DNA of 53,141 bases from Allosediminivita sp964397775 (lineage in GTDB: Bacteria > Pseudomonadota > Alphaproteobacteria > Rhodobacterales > Rhodobacteraceae): positions 1-53,141 of the forward strand of contig CAYNKL010000010.1 of assembly GCA_964397775.1 (NCBI GenBank). Reading direction: 5' to 3'. Positions 35,202-44,002 of this stretch are shown here, one piece after another (within the stretch, counting starts at the first letter, position 1; every line of letters begins with the position of its first letter). Both the position numbers and the translations under genes were made by a program. The notes below the pieces were generated by a model, which saw only the letters and a program-made list of their open reading frames with translations, did not search any database and was not told the origin of the DNA.

Positions 35202-36497
35202 CTATCCCATGGTGTTGGGCAGCCACAGCGTGATCGCCGGGATGGCCGCCAGCAGGACGAGCCGCAGGATGTCGAGCGCCACGAAGGGCATCACACCGCG
35301 GAAGATCGTGGTAAGCTTGGCGTCGCGGATCACCGCGTTGATGACATAGACGTTCATCCCGATCGGTGGGGTGATCATGCCAAGCTCCACCGTCATGACG
35401 ATGATGATCCCGAACCAGATCGGATCGAAGCCAAGCGCCGTGACCACGGGAAAGACGATGGGCACCAGAAGGATGATCATCGCCATCGCGTCGAGGATGC
35501 AGCCCATGAGCAGGAAGAACAGCAGGATCAGCGCCAGCGTCGGATAGGCGCCGAGGTCGAGCCCGGTGAGCCAGGCGGTGATCTTCTGCGGTGTCTGCGT
35601 GATGGCGAGGAAATAGCTGAACAGCATCGCGCCGATCAGGATCGTGTAGATCGCGACGGCGGTGCGCAGCGCCTCGACCAGGCTGAGACGCAGTTCGCGC
35701 AGCCCGAGGCGCCCCCGCAGCACCCCGATCAGGCCGGTCAGGAAGGCCCCCGCGGCGGCGGCCTCGGTCGGCGTGACCACACCGGCATAGATGCCCCCCA
35801 CCACCGCCACGAAGAGCAGCAGCACGGCCCAGATCCCCTTGAGCGACGTAAGACGCTCGCGCATTCCAACCCGCGCGGCGGCCTGCGCCTGTTTGCCCGC
35901 GATCAGCCAGACGAGGCCAAGGTACATGAAGACCGCAAGGATCCCGGGTACGACGCCCGCGATGAACAGCGTGCCGATGTCCTGCTCGGTGATATAGCCG
36001 TAGATCGCCAGAACGACCGAGGGCGGGATCAGGATGCCCAGCGTTCCGCCCGAGGCGATGACCCCGGTGGCGAGCTCATCGCGATAGCCCGCCCTGCGCA
36101 TTTCCGGCAGTGCCACCTTGGACATGGTGGCCGCCGTGGCCACCGACGAGCCCGAGATGGCCGCGAAGCCCGAACAGGCGGTGATGGTGGCCAGCCCCAG
36201 CCCGCCGCGCAGATGGCCGACCCAGGCGCGGGCCGCGCCGAAAAGTTCGCCCGAGATCCCCGACCGCGTCGCGAAGACGCCCATCAGGATGAACATCGGA
36301 ATGAGCGAGGTGTTGTAGTCGGTCACCGTGCGCAGCGGCGAAATCGCCAGCTGGTTCAGCGCCGGGCCCCAGCCCGCGATCTGGGCAAATCCCCCGACAC
36401 CGACAATGCCCATGGCAATGCCCACCGGCACGCGCAGCGCCATGAGGCCGAAAAGCACGACGAAGCCGCCGATGGCGATGAGGTCGGCTTCACTCAT
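35202..36497 (-). CDS. TRAP transporter large permease (DctM family), TRAP system 3
   Basis: A 431-residue membrane protein with about 12 hydrophobic segments. Blocks typical of DctM include GSSVATAATMSKVALPEM, GTLGILIPPSVVLAIYG and PTEAAAAGAF. It overlaps the small permease by eight bases. It is more distant from TRAP 1 and 2 than those are from each other, so it was not produced by the same recent duplication. Confidence 0.92.
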   Translation of the reverse strand: MSEADLIAIGGFVVLFGLMALRVPVGIAMGIVGVGGFAQIAGWGPALNQLAISPLRTVTDYNTSLIPMFILMGVFATRSGISGELFGAARAWVGHLRGGLGLATITACSGFAAISGSSVATAATMSKVALPEMRRAGYRDELATGVIASGGTLGILIPPSVVLAIYGYITEQDIGTLFIAGVVPGILAVFMYLGLVWLIAGKQAQAAARVGMRERLTSLKGIWAVLLLFVAVVGGIYAGVVTPTEAAAAGAFLTGLIGVLRGRLGLRELRLSLVEALRTAVAIYTILIGAMLFSYFLAITQTPQKITAWLTGLDLGAYPTLALILLFFLLMGCILDAMAMIILLVPIVFPVVTALGFDPIWFGIIIVMTVELGMITPPIGMNVYVINAVIRDAKLTTIFRGVMPFVALDILRLVLLAAIPAITLWLPNTMG

Positions 36498-37008
36498 AGG
36501 TCACCTCCTCGGGGTCGAGCTCATCCAGCCGCCGCCCGGCCAGCAGGCGCAGCAGACCGACGAAGGTCGTCAGCACGGCGACCGCGATCCCCAGCCAGAT
36601 GCCGCCGATCAGCGGCCAGGTCGGGATGCGCAGATCGAAGGTGGCCTCCTGCGAGGCATAGGCGCTTGCCACCCGGCCAAAGACCTTCCAGGCGAGCGCC
36701 GTGGTAAAGACCAGAAGAACCGCCTGCGCGACGATCTCGACCACCTGGCGCGGGCGGCGCGGCAGCGCTTCGACCAGGAGGTCGACGCAGATGTGGCCGC
36801 CGCGAAAGCCCAGCACCGCGTAGCCCCAGGCGACGGCAAGCCCGAGCAGCAGTCGCGAGATATCGAAGGCATCGGGGATCGGGGCGGCAAAGAGATACCG
36901 CCCGAGGGCCGAGGCAAAGACCACGACCGTCACAACGGCAAGGCAGAGCGCCGCCACGGTTTCCACGGCCCTCGCCGTGCGGCGCATGAGGACACCGACT
37001 GCACGCAT
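36490..37008 (-). CDS. TRAP transporter small permease (DctQ family), TRAP system 3
   Basis: A 172-residue protein with four hydrophobic segments and the DctQ features GYAVLGFRGGHICVDLLVE and AWKVFGR. ATG at 37008 is preferred, with GGGAGC seven bases upstream; a GTG one codon earlier is possible. It overlaps the large permease gene and is preceded by a perfect hairpin. Confidence 0.88.
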   Translation of the reverse strand: MRAVGVLMRRTARAVETVAALCLAVVTVVVFASALGRYLFAAPIPDAFDISRLLLGLAVAWGYAVLGFRGGHICVDLLVEALPRRPRQVVEIVAQAVLLVFTTALAWKVFGRVASAYASQEATFDLRIPTWPLIGGIWLGIAVAVLTTFVGLLRLLAGRRLDELDPEEVTYE

Positions 37009-37030
37009 CACGAAGCTCCCGAAGGTTGCC

Positions 37031-37054
37031 GCGCCGCAGGATCACCTGCGGCGC
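37031..37054 (-). promoter_or_regulatory. Intercistronic hairpin between TRAP 3 binding-protein and permease genes
   Basis: GCGCCGCAGG and CCTGCGGCGC form a perfect 10 bp stem with a four-base loop in the 54-base gap between DctP and DctQ. There is no U-run after it in the direction of transcription. It matches the placement of stems in TRAP operons 1 and 2. Confidence 0.7.
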
Positions 37055-37062
37055 AGAAAGCG

Positions 37063-38085
37063 TCATTGGAAAAGGGCACCGGCCTCGCCCATGATCTCGC
37101 GGAAGCGGGCCTCGATCGCCTCGGGGTCCTGCCCCTTTGCCGAGACGTCTTCGCGCCAGTCATCCATCAGCGGCGCGGTCGCCTCGCGCCAGGCGGCGAC
37201 TTCCTCGTCCGTGGGCTCGTGCACGGTATGCGCGGGATCTTCGATCGCACGGACCCGACCGGATTTCTCCTGTTCGCCCCAGCCTGTCGCGATCTCCTGT
37301 GCCCATTCCGAGGTGCAGTGTTCGTCGAGCACGGCGCGCTCGTCCTCGGGCATGCCCTCGTAGGAGCCCTTGTTCATCGCCATCACGAAGACCGTCGTGT
37401 AGAGCGGGAAATCGATGTGGTACTTGGTTTCCTTGTCGATCCCGAACAGGAAGACGCTGTCCCAGGGGAAGGTGATGCCCTCGGCCGCGCCCCGGGCGAT
37501 CACCTCGCGCGCTTCGGGTGCCGGCACCTGGATGCTGGCACCGCCCAGAAGCGAGATCATGGAGCCCATGACCGCATTGGCGGGCCGGATGCTCATGCCC
37601 TGGATTTCGTCCGGCAGGATGACCTCATCGACCGTGTGCAGCGTGCCGGGATCCTGCATGAAGGCCATGCAGACATGCACGTCCGGCATCTCTTCGGCGG
37701 CGTACTCCTGATACCAGTCGTTGAAAGCGGCCGATCCCTCGATGCCGTTCGTCACCATGAAGGGATGCTCGGCCAGCGAGATGATCGGGAAACGGCCGGG
37801 CTGATAGCTGGGCGCGACAAAGCTGATGTCGGCGATGCCGTCACGGGCCATGTCGTAGTGGTCGGTGGCCGACCCGAGCTGCTGGGCCGGAAAGATCGTG
37901 AAGCTGATCTTGCCGTCCGAGGCCTCGGCGATGGAATTCGCCCAGGGCTCGAACCCGGTGGTGTGGAGCGTGTGGCCGGGCGGCAGCCAGTGCGCAAGCC
38001 GAAGGCTCGTGTCGGCCTGTGCCGCGCCGGCAAGCGCGATCAGCGATGATGACGCCAGAATGGTCGCCGTGGTCTTGATGTTCAT
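37063..38085 (-). CDS. TRAP transporter substrate-binding protein (DctP family), TRAP system 3
   Basis: A 340-residue periplasmic protein. The signal peptide ends ...LAGAAQAD (about residue 24), and mature sequence starts RLAHWLPPGHTLH, usual for this DctP branch. The conserved Arg that binds carboxylates is likely in GMSIRPANAVMG near 170-180. GGGAGGAG lies before the ATG at 38085. It is 28 bases after the SDR gene, within an aromatic acyl-CoA type operon, so an aromatic carboxylate ligand is plausible. Confidence 0.9.
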   Translation of the reverse strand: MNIKTTATILASSSLIALAGAAQADTSLRLAHWLPPGHTLHTTGFEPWANSIAEASDGKISFTIFPAQQLGSATDHYDMARDGIADISFVAPSYQPGRFPIISLAEHPFMVTNGIEGSAAFNDWYQEYAAEEMPDVHVCMAFMQDPGTLHTVDEVILPDEIQGMSIRPANAVMGSMISLLGGASIQVPAPEAREVIARGAAEGITFPWDSVFLFGIDKETKYHIDFPLYTTVFVMAMNKGSYEGMPEDERAVLDEHCTSEWAQEIATGWGEQEKSGRVRAIEDPAHTVHEPTDEEVAAWREATAPLMDDWREDVSAKGQDPEAIEARFREIMGEAGALFQ

Positions 38086-38113
38086 TGGTTTCTCCTCCCG
38101 ATGAAGCAAAGGC

Positions 38114-39010
38114 TCATGTTTTCTTGTCGATACCGACCGTCTGCAGGTGCGCGGACAGGCTGTCGTCCCAGGCGCGGGCAATATCCTCGGCGCGCCAGCC
38201 GCCGGTCTGCATCGCCAGCGCCACCTCCTGCGGATGGGACCAGAGCGACAGCCTGTCGCCCCCGATGCCGATGCACTGGCCGGTGATCTGGCGGCCGCGA
38301 TCCGAGGCCAGAAAGACCGCCAGCGGCGCCACGTCCTGCGGCGTGCCGAGGCCAAGCTCGCCGCGGAGCTCTCGCGGAATCTCCTCGCCGCGCTCGGCGG
38401 CCTCAACCGCCTCGCCCAGGCCGGGGATCGTGGCCACCATCCGGGTCAGCGCCGTGGGCACGATGGCGTTGACGCTGACGCCCGCGCGGGCCAGCTCCAT
38501 CGACCAGGTGCGCGCCAGGGCCGCCACGCCCGCCTTGGCGGCGGAATAGGCAGTCTGGCCCACGTTGCCGCGCTGCCCCGCGACCGAGGACACCAGCGTC
38601 AGCACGCCGCCCTGCCCCGTCTCGCGGAAATGCCGGGCACAGGCGCGGCCACAGGTGAAGGCACCGCGCAGGTGAGTGCGGATCACCAGGTCGAAATCCT
38701 CGTCCGTGGCCTTCCACAGGATCGCGTCGCGCAGCACGCCCGCGTTGGCGACGAAGCCGTCCATGCGGCCGAAGCTTTCCACAGCAGTCGCGATGCAAAG
38801 ATCGGCGGCCTCAGCCTCGCCCACCGCCGCGACGGCGGCGACCGCCTGCCCGCCGGCCCCGCGGATCGCCTCGACCGCCTCGCCGGCGGTGTCCTCGTCG
38901 ATATCGTTCACCACGACCGAGGCCCCTGCCCCGGCCAACGCCTCGGCGATGGCGCGCCCGATGCCGCGGCCTGCGCCGGTGACGACGTGGACTTGTCCCG
39001 CCAGCATCAT
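38114..39010 (-). CDS. SDR-family dehydrogenase (3-hydroxyacyl-CoA dehydrogenase-like)
   Basis: A 298-residue short-chain dehydrogenase. The cofactor motif TGAGRGIG lies at 11-18, NAG near 89-91, Ser141/Ser142 and the catalytic Tyr155 and Lys159 in YSAAK. Asp36 after the second strand suggests NAD+. The C-terminal extension (WSHPQEVALAMQTGGW) resembles SDRs of peroxisomal multifunctional-enzyme type that oxidise 3-hydroxyacyl-CoA. It overlaps the hydratase stop (TGATG), which supports a hydratase-then-dehydrogenase order on a CoA-bound side chain. Confidence 0.87.
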   Translation of the reverse strand: MMLAGQVHVVTGAGRGIGRAIAEALAGAGASVVVNDIDEDTAGEAVEAIRGAGGQAVAAVAAVGEAEAADLCIATAVESFGRMDGFVANAGVLRDAILWKATDEDFDLVIRTHLRGAFTCGRACARHFRETGQGGVLTLVSSVAGQRGNVGQTAYSAAKAGVAALARTWSMELARAGVSVNAIVPTALTRMVATIPGLGEAVEAAERGEEIPRELRGELGLGTPQDVAPLAVFLASDRGRQITGQCIGIGGDRLSLWSHPQEVALAMQTGGWRAEDIARAWDDSLSAHLQTVGIDKKT

Positions 39011-39825
39011 CAGCACCCCCGGAACACGGCAGGCCGTTTTTCCATGAAGGCGCGCGGGCCCTCGCGCGCATCCTCCGAGGCCATGACCCGGTCCTTGGCC
39101 GCGTCTTCCATGCGGTAGCCTTCCTCGAGCGTCACGCCGCTGGCGGCCAGCACCGTGCGCTTCACCTCCTGCACCGCGACCGGACCGTTGCCCGCGATGC
39201 GCCGCGCCAGCGTCCAGGCGGTCTCCATCAGGTCGGCATGCGGCACGATCCGGTTGATCATGCCCGCCGCCAGCGCCTGTTCGGCGCCGATTGGATCGCC
39301 GGTCAGCAGCATCTCCATGGCTAGGCACTGCGGGATCTGGCGCGGCAGCCGCACCAGAGATCCGGCAAAGGGGATGAGCCCGCGCCGCACCTCCGGCAGG
39401 GCAAAGGTCGCGTGATCCGCGGCAATCCGGATGTCCGTGGCCAGTACGGTTTCCATGCCACCGGCCATGCAGGGTCCGTTGATGGCGGCGATGATCGGCT
39501 TGTTCAGCTCGAACCCGCGCAGGGCCGAGCGCGACATGACCTCGGGATCGTCCAGCAAACGGTGATCCCATTCCGTCTCGGGCTGCCGCGCGCCGGTCAT
39601 CAGCGGCAGCGTCAGCGCAAGATCGCCGCCTGAACAGAAGGCCCGATCGCCCGCCCCCGTCAGGATCAGAACCCGGACCTCCGGATCCTCGGCCACATCG
39701 GCAAAGGCATCGGCAAGCCGGCAGGCGACCTCGGGGCTGATCGCGTTGCGGGCTTCCGGGCGGTTGAACGTCAGCGCCGCGATCCCCTCGGTCTTTTCAA
39801 ACAGCAGCGGCAACTCTGAGGTCAT
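39010..39825 (-). CDS. Enoyl-CoA hydratase/isomerase family protein
   Basis: A 271-residue crotonase-fold enzyme. Both catalytic glutamates of hydratases are present, Glu125 in AGGME and Glu145 in ALPE, 20 residues apart as in mammalian enoyl-CoA hydratase. The oxyanion-hole segments AFCSGGDLA and NGPCMAGG are intact. It overlaps the ligase stop (ATGA) and the SDR start. Together they suggest hydration and oxidation of a CoA-activated unsaturated side chain. Retro-aldol activity as in feruloyl-CoA hydratase/lyase is possible but not shown. Confidence 0.88.
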   Translation of the reverse strand: MTSELPLLFEKTEGIAALTFNRPEARNAISPEVACRLADAFADVAEDPEVRVLILTGAGDRAFCSGGDLALTLPLMTGARQPETEWDHRLLDDPEVMSRSALRGFELNKPIIAAINGPCMAGGMETVLATDIRIAADHATFALPEVRRGLIPFAGSLVRLPRQIPQCLAMEMLLTGDPIGAEQALAAGMINRIVPHADLMETAWTLARRIAGNGPVAVQEVKRTVLAASGVTLEEGYRMEDAAKDRVMASEDAREGPRAFMEKRPAVFRGC

Positions 39826-41477
39826 GCGGGGGCGTCCTTTTTCATGAGGTCCAGCGCCATGTCCCGCAGCGTGAACTTCTGCACCTTGCCATTCGGCGTC
39901 ATCGGGAAGGCATCCAGCGCGTGGACGTATTTGGGCATCTTGTGACGGGCGAGTCCCTCGCGGCAGTAGCCCTGCACCTCGTCCGGGGCGAGCGCGCTGT
40001 CGCGCACCGGCATCACGAAGGCAAAGATCTCTTCGCCGAGATCGGCATCCGGCACGCCCACCACCTGCGCCTGGGCGATGGCGGGATGTTCCAGCAAATA
40101 ATCCTCGATCTCGACCGGAAAGACGTTTTCGCCGCCGCGGATGATCATGTCCTTCAGCCGCCCGACGATGGAGAGGTGGCCGCTCTCTTCGAGCACCGCC
40201 AGGTCGCCGCTGTGCAGCCAGCCTTCGGCGTCGATGGTCTCGGCGGTCTTCTCGGGCATGTCGAAATAGCCCTGCGTCAAAAGATAGCCGCGAATGCAAA
40301 GCTCGCCCTTCTCGCCCCATCCGACGGTCGTGCCGGTCTCGGGGTCGACGATCCGCAGCTCGGTATGCGGCAGCGGGATGCCGGCGGTGGAGAGGCGCGT
40401 CTCGAACGGATCGGAGGGGTCGGTCTGGGTGATGATCGGGCTGCATTCGGTCATGCCCATGATGATCATCGGTTCGGCGCCCACGGTTTCCTGGATGCGG
40501 CGCATCAGGCTCGGCGGGATCGAGGTGCCGCCGGTGAAGGCGATGCGCAGGCTGTCGGTGCGGTAGTTGGCGAACTCCGGATGATCGAACATCCGGGCGT
40601 ACATGGTCGGCACCCCGTTGATGATCGTCGCGCCGTAGCGTTCCCAGGCCCGGAGCATCGCGTCGGCGTCAAAGGCATCCAGCACAACCGCGCAGCCGCC
40701 GCAGGCCAGCATTCCGATGAGGTTGCAGACGCAGCCCGCGGTGTGGAACAGCGGCATGGCGCTCAGCAGCACATCCTCCGCACCGAAACCGCCGCGCTGC
40801 CCCATCAGCCGGGCGTTGTTGACCGTCGAATGGTGCGAGAGCATCGCGCCCTTGGGCTTGCCGGTCGTCCCTGACGTATACTGGATCTGCATCGTATCTT
40901 CGGGGCGCACCTGCGCCTCGCGGGCCGAGAGGTCGCCCTGGTCGATGGCGTCGGCGCCCTGCAAAAGATCGGCAAAGGTGAAATCCGCGGCGCCGTCCAG
41001 GGCACAGACCCCGCGCAGATCCGGAAAGGCTCCGCTGGCCAAGAGTTCGGCCACCATCGCGGCCAGATCCTGCTTCCGGAAGTGGCTGGCATGGATCAGA
41101 TGCGTGACGCGGCCCTGGGTCAGCAGGTAAGTCAGCTCTCCGGCCTTCAGCGCCGGATTGACCGTGACGAGAACGGCGCCGATCCGCGCCAGCGCCAGTT
41201 CAAGCTCGATCCATTCGGCACGGTTCGCGGCCATGACCGCGACATGATCGCCACGCTGGACACCCCACCCCATCAGACCGCGTGCCAGCCGCCCGGTCGC
41301 GGCATGCAGCTCGGCATAGGTCCAGCGGGTTTCGGTCCCGCGCTCGGTATCGACGGCGATGGCAGCCGGGCGCGCCCCGTGACGGCCGGCCTGATCGGCC
41401 AGCAAGGCGCCCAGCGTCATGTCCACAAGCTCGCCCTCGGCGGTGGCGGACCACCAAGCCTTTCCGCGCGTCGTCAT
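39822..41477 (-). CDS. AMP-dependent acyl-CoA ligase
   Basis: A 551-residue ANL-superfamily ligase. The ATP-binding loop YTSGTTGKPKGAM lies near residue 205, GMTECSPI near 345, and the C-terminal catalytic lysine in TPNGKVQK near 531. It activates a carboxylic acid to its CoA thioester. It is the first gene of a seven-gene operon (ligase, hydratase, SDR, DctP, DctQ, DctM, esterase) and divergent from a MarR gene. The context fits a hydroxycinnamate or similar aromatic acid, though medium-chain fatty acids are an alternative. Confidence 0.88.
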   Translation of the reverse strand: MTTRGKAWWSATAEGELVDMTLGALLADQAGRHGARPAAIAVDTERGTETRWTYAELHAATGRLARGLMGWGVQRGDHVAVMAANRAEWIELELALARIGAVLVTVNPALKAGELTYLLTQGRVTHLIHASHFRKQDLAAMVAELLASGAFPDLRGVCALDGAADFTFADLLQGADAIDQGDLSAREAQVRPEDTMQIQYTSGTTGKPKGAMLSHHSTVNNARLMGQRGGFGAEDVLLSAMPLFHTAGCVCNLIGMLACGGCAVVLDAFDADAMLRAWERYGATIINGVPTMYARMFDHPEFANYRTDSLRIAFTGGTSIPPSLMRRIQETVGAEPMIIMGMTECSPIITQTDPSDPFETRLSTAGIPLPHTELRIVDPETGTTVGWGEKGELCIRGYLLTQGYFDMPEKTAETIDAEGWLHSGDLAVLEESGHLSIVGRLKDMIIRGGENVFPVEIEDYLLEHPAIAQAQVVGVPDADLGEEIFAFVMPVRDSALAPDEVQGYCREGLARHKMPKYVHALDAFPMTPNGKVQKFTLRDMALDLMKKDAPA

Positions 41478-41525
41478 CGCGCTCCTCCCCCCTGTTGTCT
41501 TGCCCCGGGTCCTCCTCCGGGGCAG

Positions 41526-41574
41526 AATACGTTTGAGGTCGTATCACTCGAAAACGTATTGTTCGACTTCGAAC
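41526..41574. promoter_or_regulatory. Nested inverted repeats in the ligase/MarR divergent promoter
   Basis: AATACGTTT at 41526-41534 is repeated inverted as AAACGTATT at 41552-41560 (17-base gap). Next to it is the 6-2-6 palindrome GTTCGACTTCGAAC (41561-41574), followed by TATATA. All lie in the 140-base AT-richer gap between the ligase and MarR starts and are good MarR operator candidates. Confidence 0.5.
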
Positions 41575-41617
41575 TATATAGGCCGCACGCGACCTGTCAA
41601 CTGAAGGAATGTAACGA

Positions 41618-42097
41618 ATGCCCAGCGAAACGCCCGTCGCCTCGGAAGAGCCTGCCCGCGCAATCCTGCACGGCGGCGACATGGAACGGTCTCTGGGCTA
41701 TCGGCTGCGACTGGCCCAAATCCTTGCCTATCGGAACTTCGAGGAGAAGATCACGGATCAGGGCGTGGCGCCCCGATACCTCGGTCTGCTCGGGCTTGTC
41801 GCGGCGAACCCGGGCCAATTGCAGAACCGCCTGGCCGAAGCCGTGGGCTTGCAGAAATCCAGCCTCGTGACGATCCTCGACCGGCTGGAGAAGGACGGCA
41901 TCCTCGAACGCCGCCCCGTGCCCGAGGATCGCCGCGCCAAGGGCGTCTGGCTGACAGACCATGGCGAGGCGGTGGTGGCGTCGCTCAGCCGCGCGGCAAG
42001 CAACCACGAGGAGGAGCTCACTCGCGGCATTCCCCCCGAGGATCGCGCGCGACTGATCGACATGCTGGGACAGGTCATCGACAACCTGCGCGAGTGA
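41618..42097 (+). CDS. MarR-family transcriptional regulator
   Basis: A 159-residue winged-helix regulator with the recognition region LQNRLAEAVGLQKSSLVTILDRLEKDGILER and the wing RPVPEDRRAKGVWLT, the most typical MarR of the three in the window. GAAGGAATG precedes the ATG. It is divergent from the ligase operon and so probably represses it; MarR members of this setting often respond to aromatic CoA thioesters. A weak CCGG-loop-CCGG stem followed by TTT lies just after the stop. Confidence 0.87.
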   Translation: MPSETPVASEEPARAILHGGDMERSLGYRLRLAQILAYRNFEEKITDQGVAPRYLGLLGLVAANPGQLQNRLAEAVGLQKSSLVTILDRLEKDGILERRPVPEDRRAKGVWLTDHGEAVVASLSRAASNHEEELTRGIPPEDRARLIDMLGQVIDNLRE

Positions 42098-42257
42098 TGC
42101 AGCACCCCGCCGGCTTGCCGGTTTGAGAGAAAAGCCGCCGATCCCGGCGCCGCCGAGTGGCAAAAGCGCGCCTTGGCGCACGACCCGCGCAGATTGGGGG
42201 AACCCCCCGTCGGTTTCGCGATTAAGATGCTGTTCTCAAACCAATCGTGAGGTCGCT

Positions 42258-42512
42258 GTGACTCGAGTCGTCTCCCCCCCGAAAACCGCCTTCGCCCTGC
42301 TTGTCGCCGCCGCAATGATGGCGCTTCCGGCCACCGCACATGCCTATGTCGGCCCCGGCGCGGGCCTCACTGCCATCGGCACCATGATCGCACTGGTTGC
42401 GGCCGTGGTGCTCGCCCTGGTGGGCTTCGTCTGGTACCCGCTCAAGCGCATGATGCGAAACCGCTCCGGCGCGTCGAACGCCGGAACCGCCTCGCAGGAG
42501 CGGGGCAAGTGA
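42258..42512 (+). CDS. Small membrane protein with YVGPGAG motif
   Basis: An 84-residue protein: signal-like hydrophobic start (about 1-32, ending ATAHA), then YVGPGAGLTAIG, one further membrane segment (about 40-62), and a short charged tail. I do not recognise a function. The GTG start at 42258 has GAGG six bases upstream. The gene overlaps the sulfotransferase gene (GTGA), so it is part of its operon and could be a membrane partner or anchor. Confidence 0.75.
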   Translation: MTRVVSPPKTAFALLVAAAMMALPATAHAYVGPGAGLTAIGTMIALVAAVVLALVGFVWYPLKRMMRNRSGASNAGTASQERGK

Positions 42513-44002
42513 TCATCGCGGCGCTGGCGCTTGGGCTTCTCGCCTTTGTCCTCGTCCTGCGCGTCCTGCGGGCCGAGGCCGTCGCCCGGAACATCGTCTC
42601 CACGGCCCAGCAGTCCATCCAGGTCATCACCAACCCCGACCTGTCCGATCTCGACAAGGAACGGCACGTGCGCCGCGCCTCGCTGTCGCTCTTCGGCAGC
42701 TTCCTGAAGATCGCGGGCATCGGCGTGGTCTCGGTCGCCGCGACCGCCGCGATCCTCTGGGGCGGCGCCGAGGCGGGGCTTTATACGCTCGACGCGGCCA
42801 TGGCTGTCGCGGTGAGCTGGCCGTTCCTTCTGGGCTCGACAGTCGCCGCAATCGCGCTCTGGATCGTCCTCGACCGCATGGGCGGCAAGGAACCTGCGGT
42901 CGAGACCACCGGCGAGGTCCCCTACGGCCCGATGGAACAGGCGCTGCACAACTTCGCCTTCGCCTCGCCCGCCCGCCAGAAGCGGCTCGGATCGCTCGAG
43001 ACGCGGCTTTTCCGAAAGCGCATCGACCCCGAGGCCGCATCGCGCCCGGTGTTCATCACCTCGCTCCCCAGGGCCGGCACGACGATCATACTCAACGCGC
43101 TGGCCGAGGTGCCCGAGTTCGCCTCGGCCACCTACAAGCACATGCCGTTCACGCTCTCACCGCTGCTCTGGAGCAAGCTCGGGCCGCTTTTCCAGAAGAC
43201 GGCCGCCTCCGGCGAGCGCGCCCACGGCGACGGGCTGCAGGTGTCGGGCGAAAGCCCAGAGGCCTTCGAGGAAATGCTCTGGATGGCCTTCTGGCCCGAG
43301 CGCTACCGCAAGGACCGGATCGACACCTGGGACGCCGCGGATTTCGACCCCGCCTTTGCCGAGTATTTCCGGACGCACATGGCCAAGGTCGTGGCGACGA
43401 AACCCGGCGCCACGCGCTACGTGTCGAAGAACAACGCCAACATCGCCCGGCTGCCGCTGATCGACGCGATCTGTCCGGATGCCACCGTGGTGATCCCCGT
43501 GCGTGATCCGCGTGCGCAGGTGGCTTCGCTCATGCGGCAGCACGCGCGGTTCCTGGACCTTCACGCGCGCGAACCCTTCGGGCGCCGCTACATGGAGGGC
43601 GTCGGCCACTTCGAATTCGGGGCGGCGCTGCGCCCGATCGCCTTCGGCGGTCATGAAGCCGACCCGGCCAATGCGGGCCACGCCGATTTCTGGCTGCGCT
43701 ACTGGATCAATGCCTACGAGCACGTCCTGAGCACCGCCGGAGCAAGCGCGGTCTTCGTCGATCACGACGCTTTCTGCACCGCGCCGGAGGATCACCTGCC
43801 GCTGCTGGCCGAGGCCGTCGGCGCCCGGGATGCGCGTGACCTGTCAGCGCTTGCGCCGATGTTCCGCGCCCCGTCCGCGCCGCCGCAGCTTGAGGGCGCC
43901 GATCCGCGCCTGGTGGCACAGGCACGGGACCTTCACGACACGCTCTGCCAGCGGGCGCTCGCGCCCGCTGCGTCCTACACAGTCAAGGAAGCACTTGCAT
44001 GA
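42509..44002 (+). CDS. Membrane-anchored sulfotransferase-family protein
   Basis: A 497-residue protein. The N-terminal ~125 residues hold about three membrane segments (1-22, 63-88, 96-121). The rest is a PAPS-dependent sulfotransferase-like domain with the 5'-phosphosulfate loop TSLPRAGTT at 184-192 and a 3'-phosphate-binding segment VVIPVRDPRAQVASLM near 330-345. It would move a sulfuryl group from PAPS to an acceptor on the cytoplasmic face of the membrane. The start is a GTG overlapping the previous stop; the stop overlaps the next gene (ATGA). The acceptor is unknown, with a lipid or glycan most likely given the anchor. Confidence 0.82.
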   Translation: MIIAALALGLLAFVLVLRVLRAEAVARNIVSTAQQSIQVITNPDLSDLDKERHVRRASLSLFGSFLKIAGIGVVSVAATAAILWGGAEAGLYTLDAAMAVAVSWPFLLGSTVAAIALWIVLDRMGGKEPAVETTGEVPYGPMEQALHNFAFASPARQKRLGSLETRLFRKRIDPEAASRPVFITSLPRAGTTIILNALAEVPEFASATYKHMPFTLSPLLWSKLGPLFQKTAASGERAHGDGLQVSGESPEAFEEMLWMAFWPERYRKDRIDTWDAADFDPAFAEYFRTHMAKVVATKPGATRYVSKNNANIARLPLIDAICPDATVVIPVRDPRAQVASLMRQHARFLDLHAREPFGRRYMEGVGHFEFGAALRPIAFGGHEADPANAGHADFWLRYWINAYEHVLSTAGASAVFVDHDAFCTAPEDHLPLLAEAVGARDARDLSALAPMFRAPSAPPQLEGADPRLVAQARDLHDTLCQRALAPAASYTVKEALA

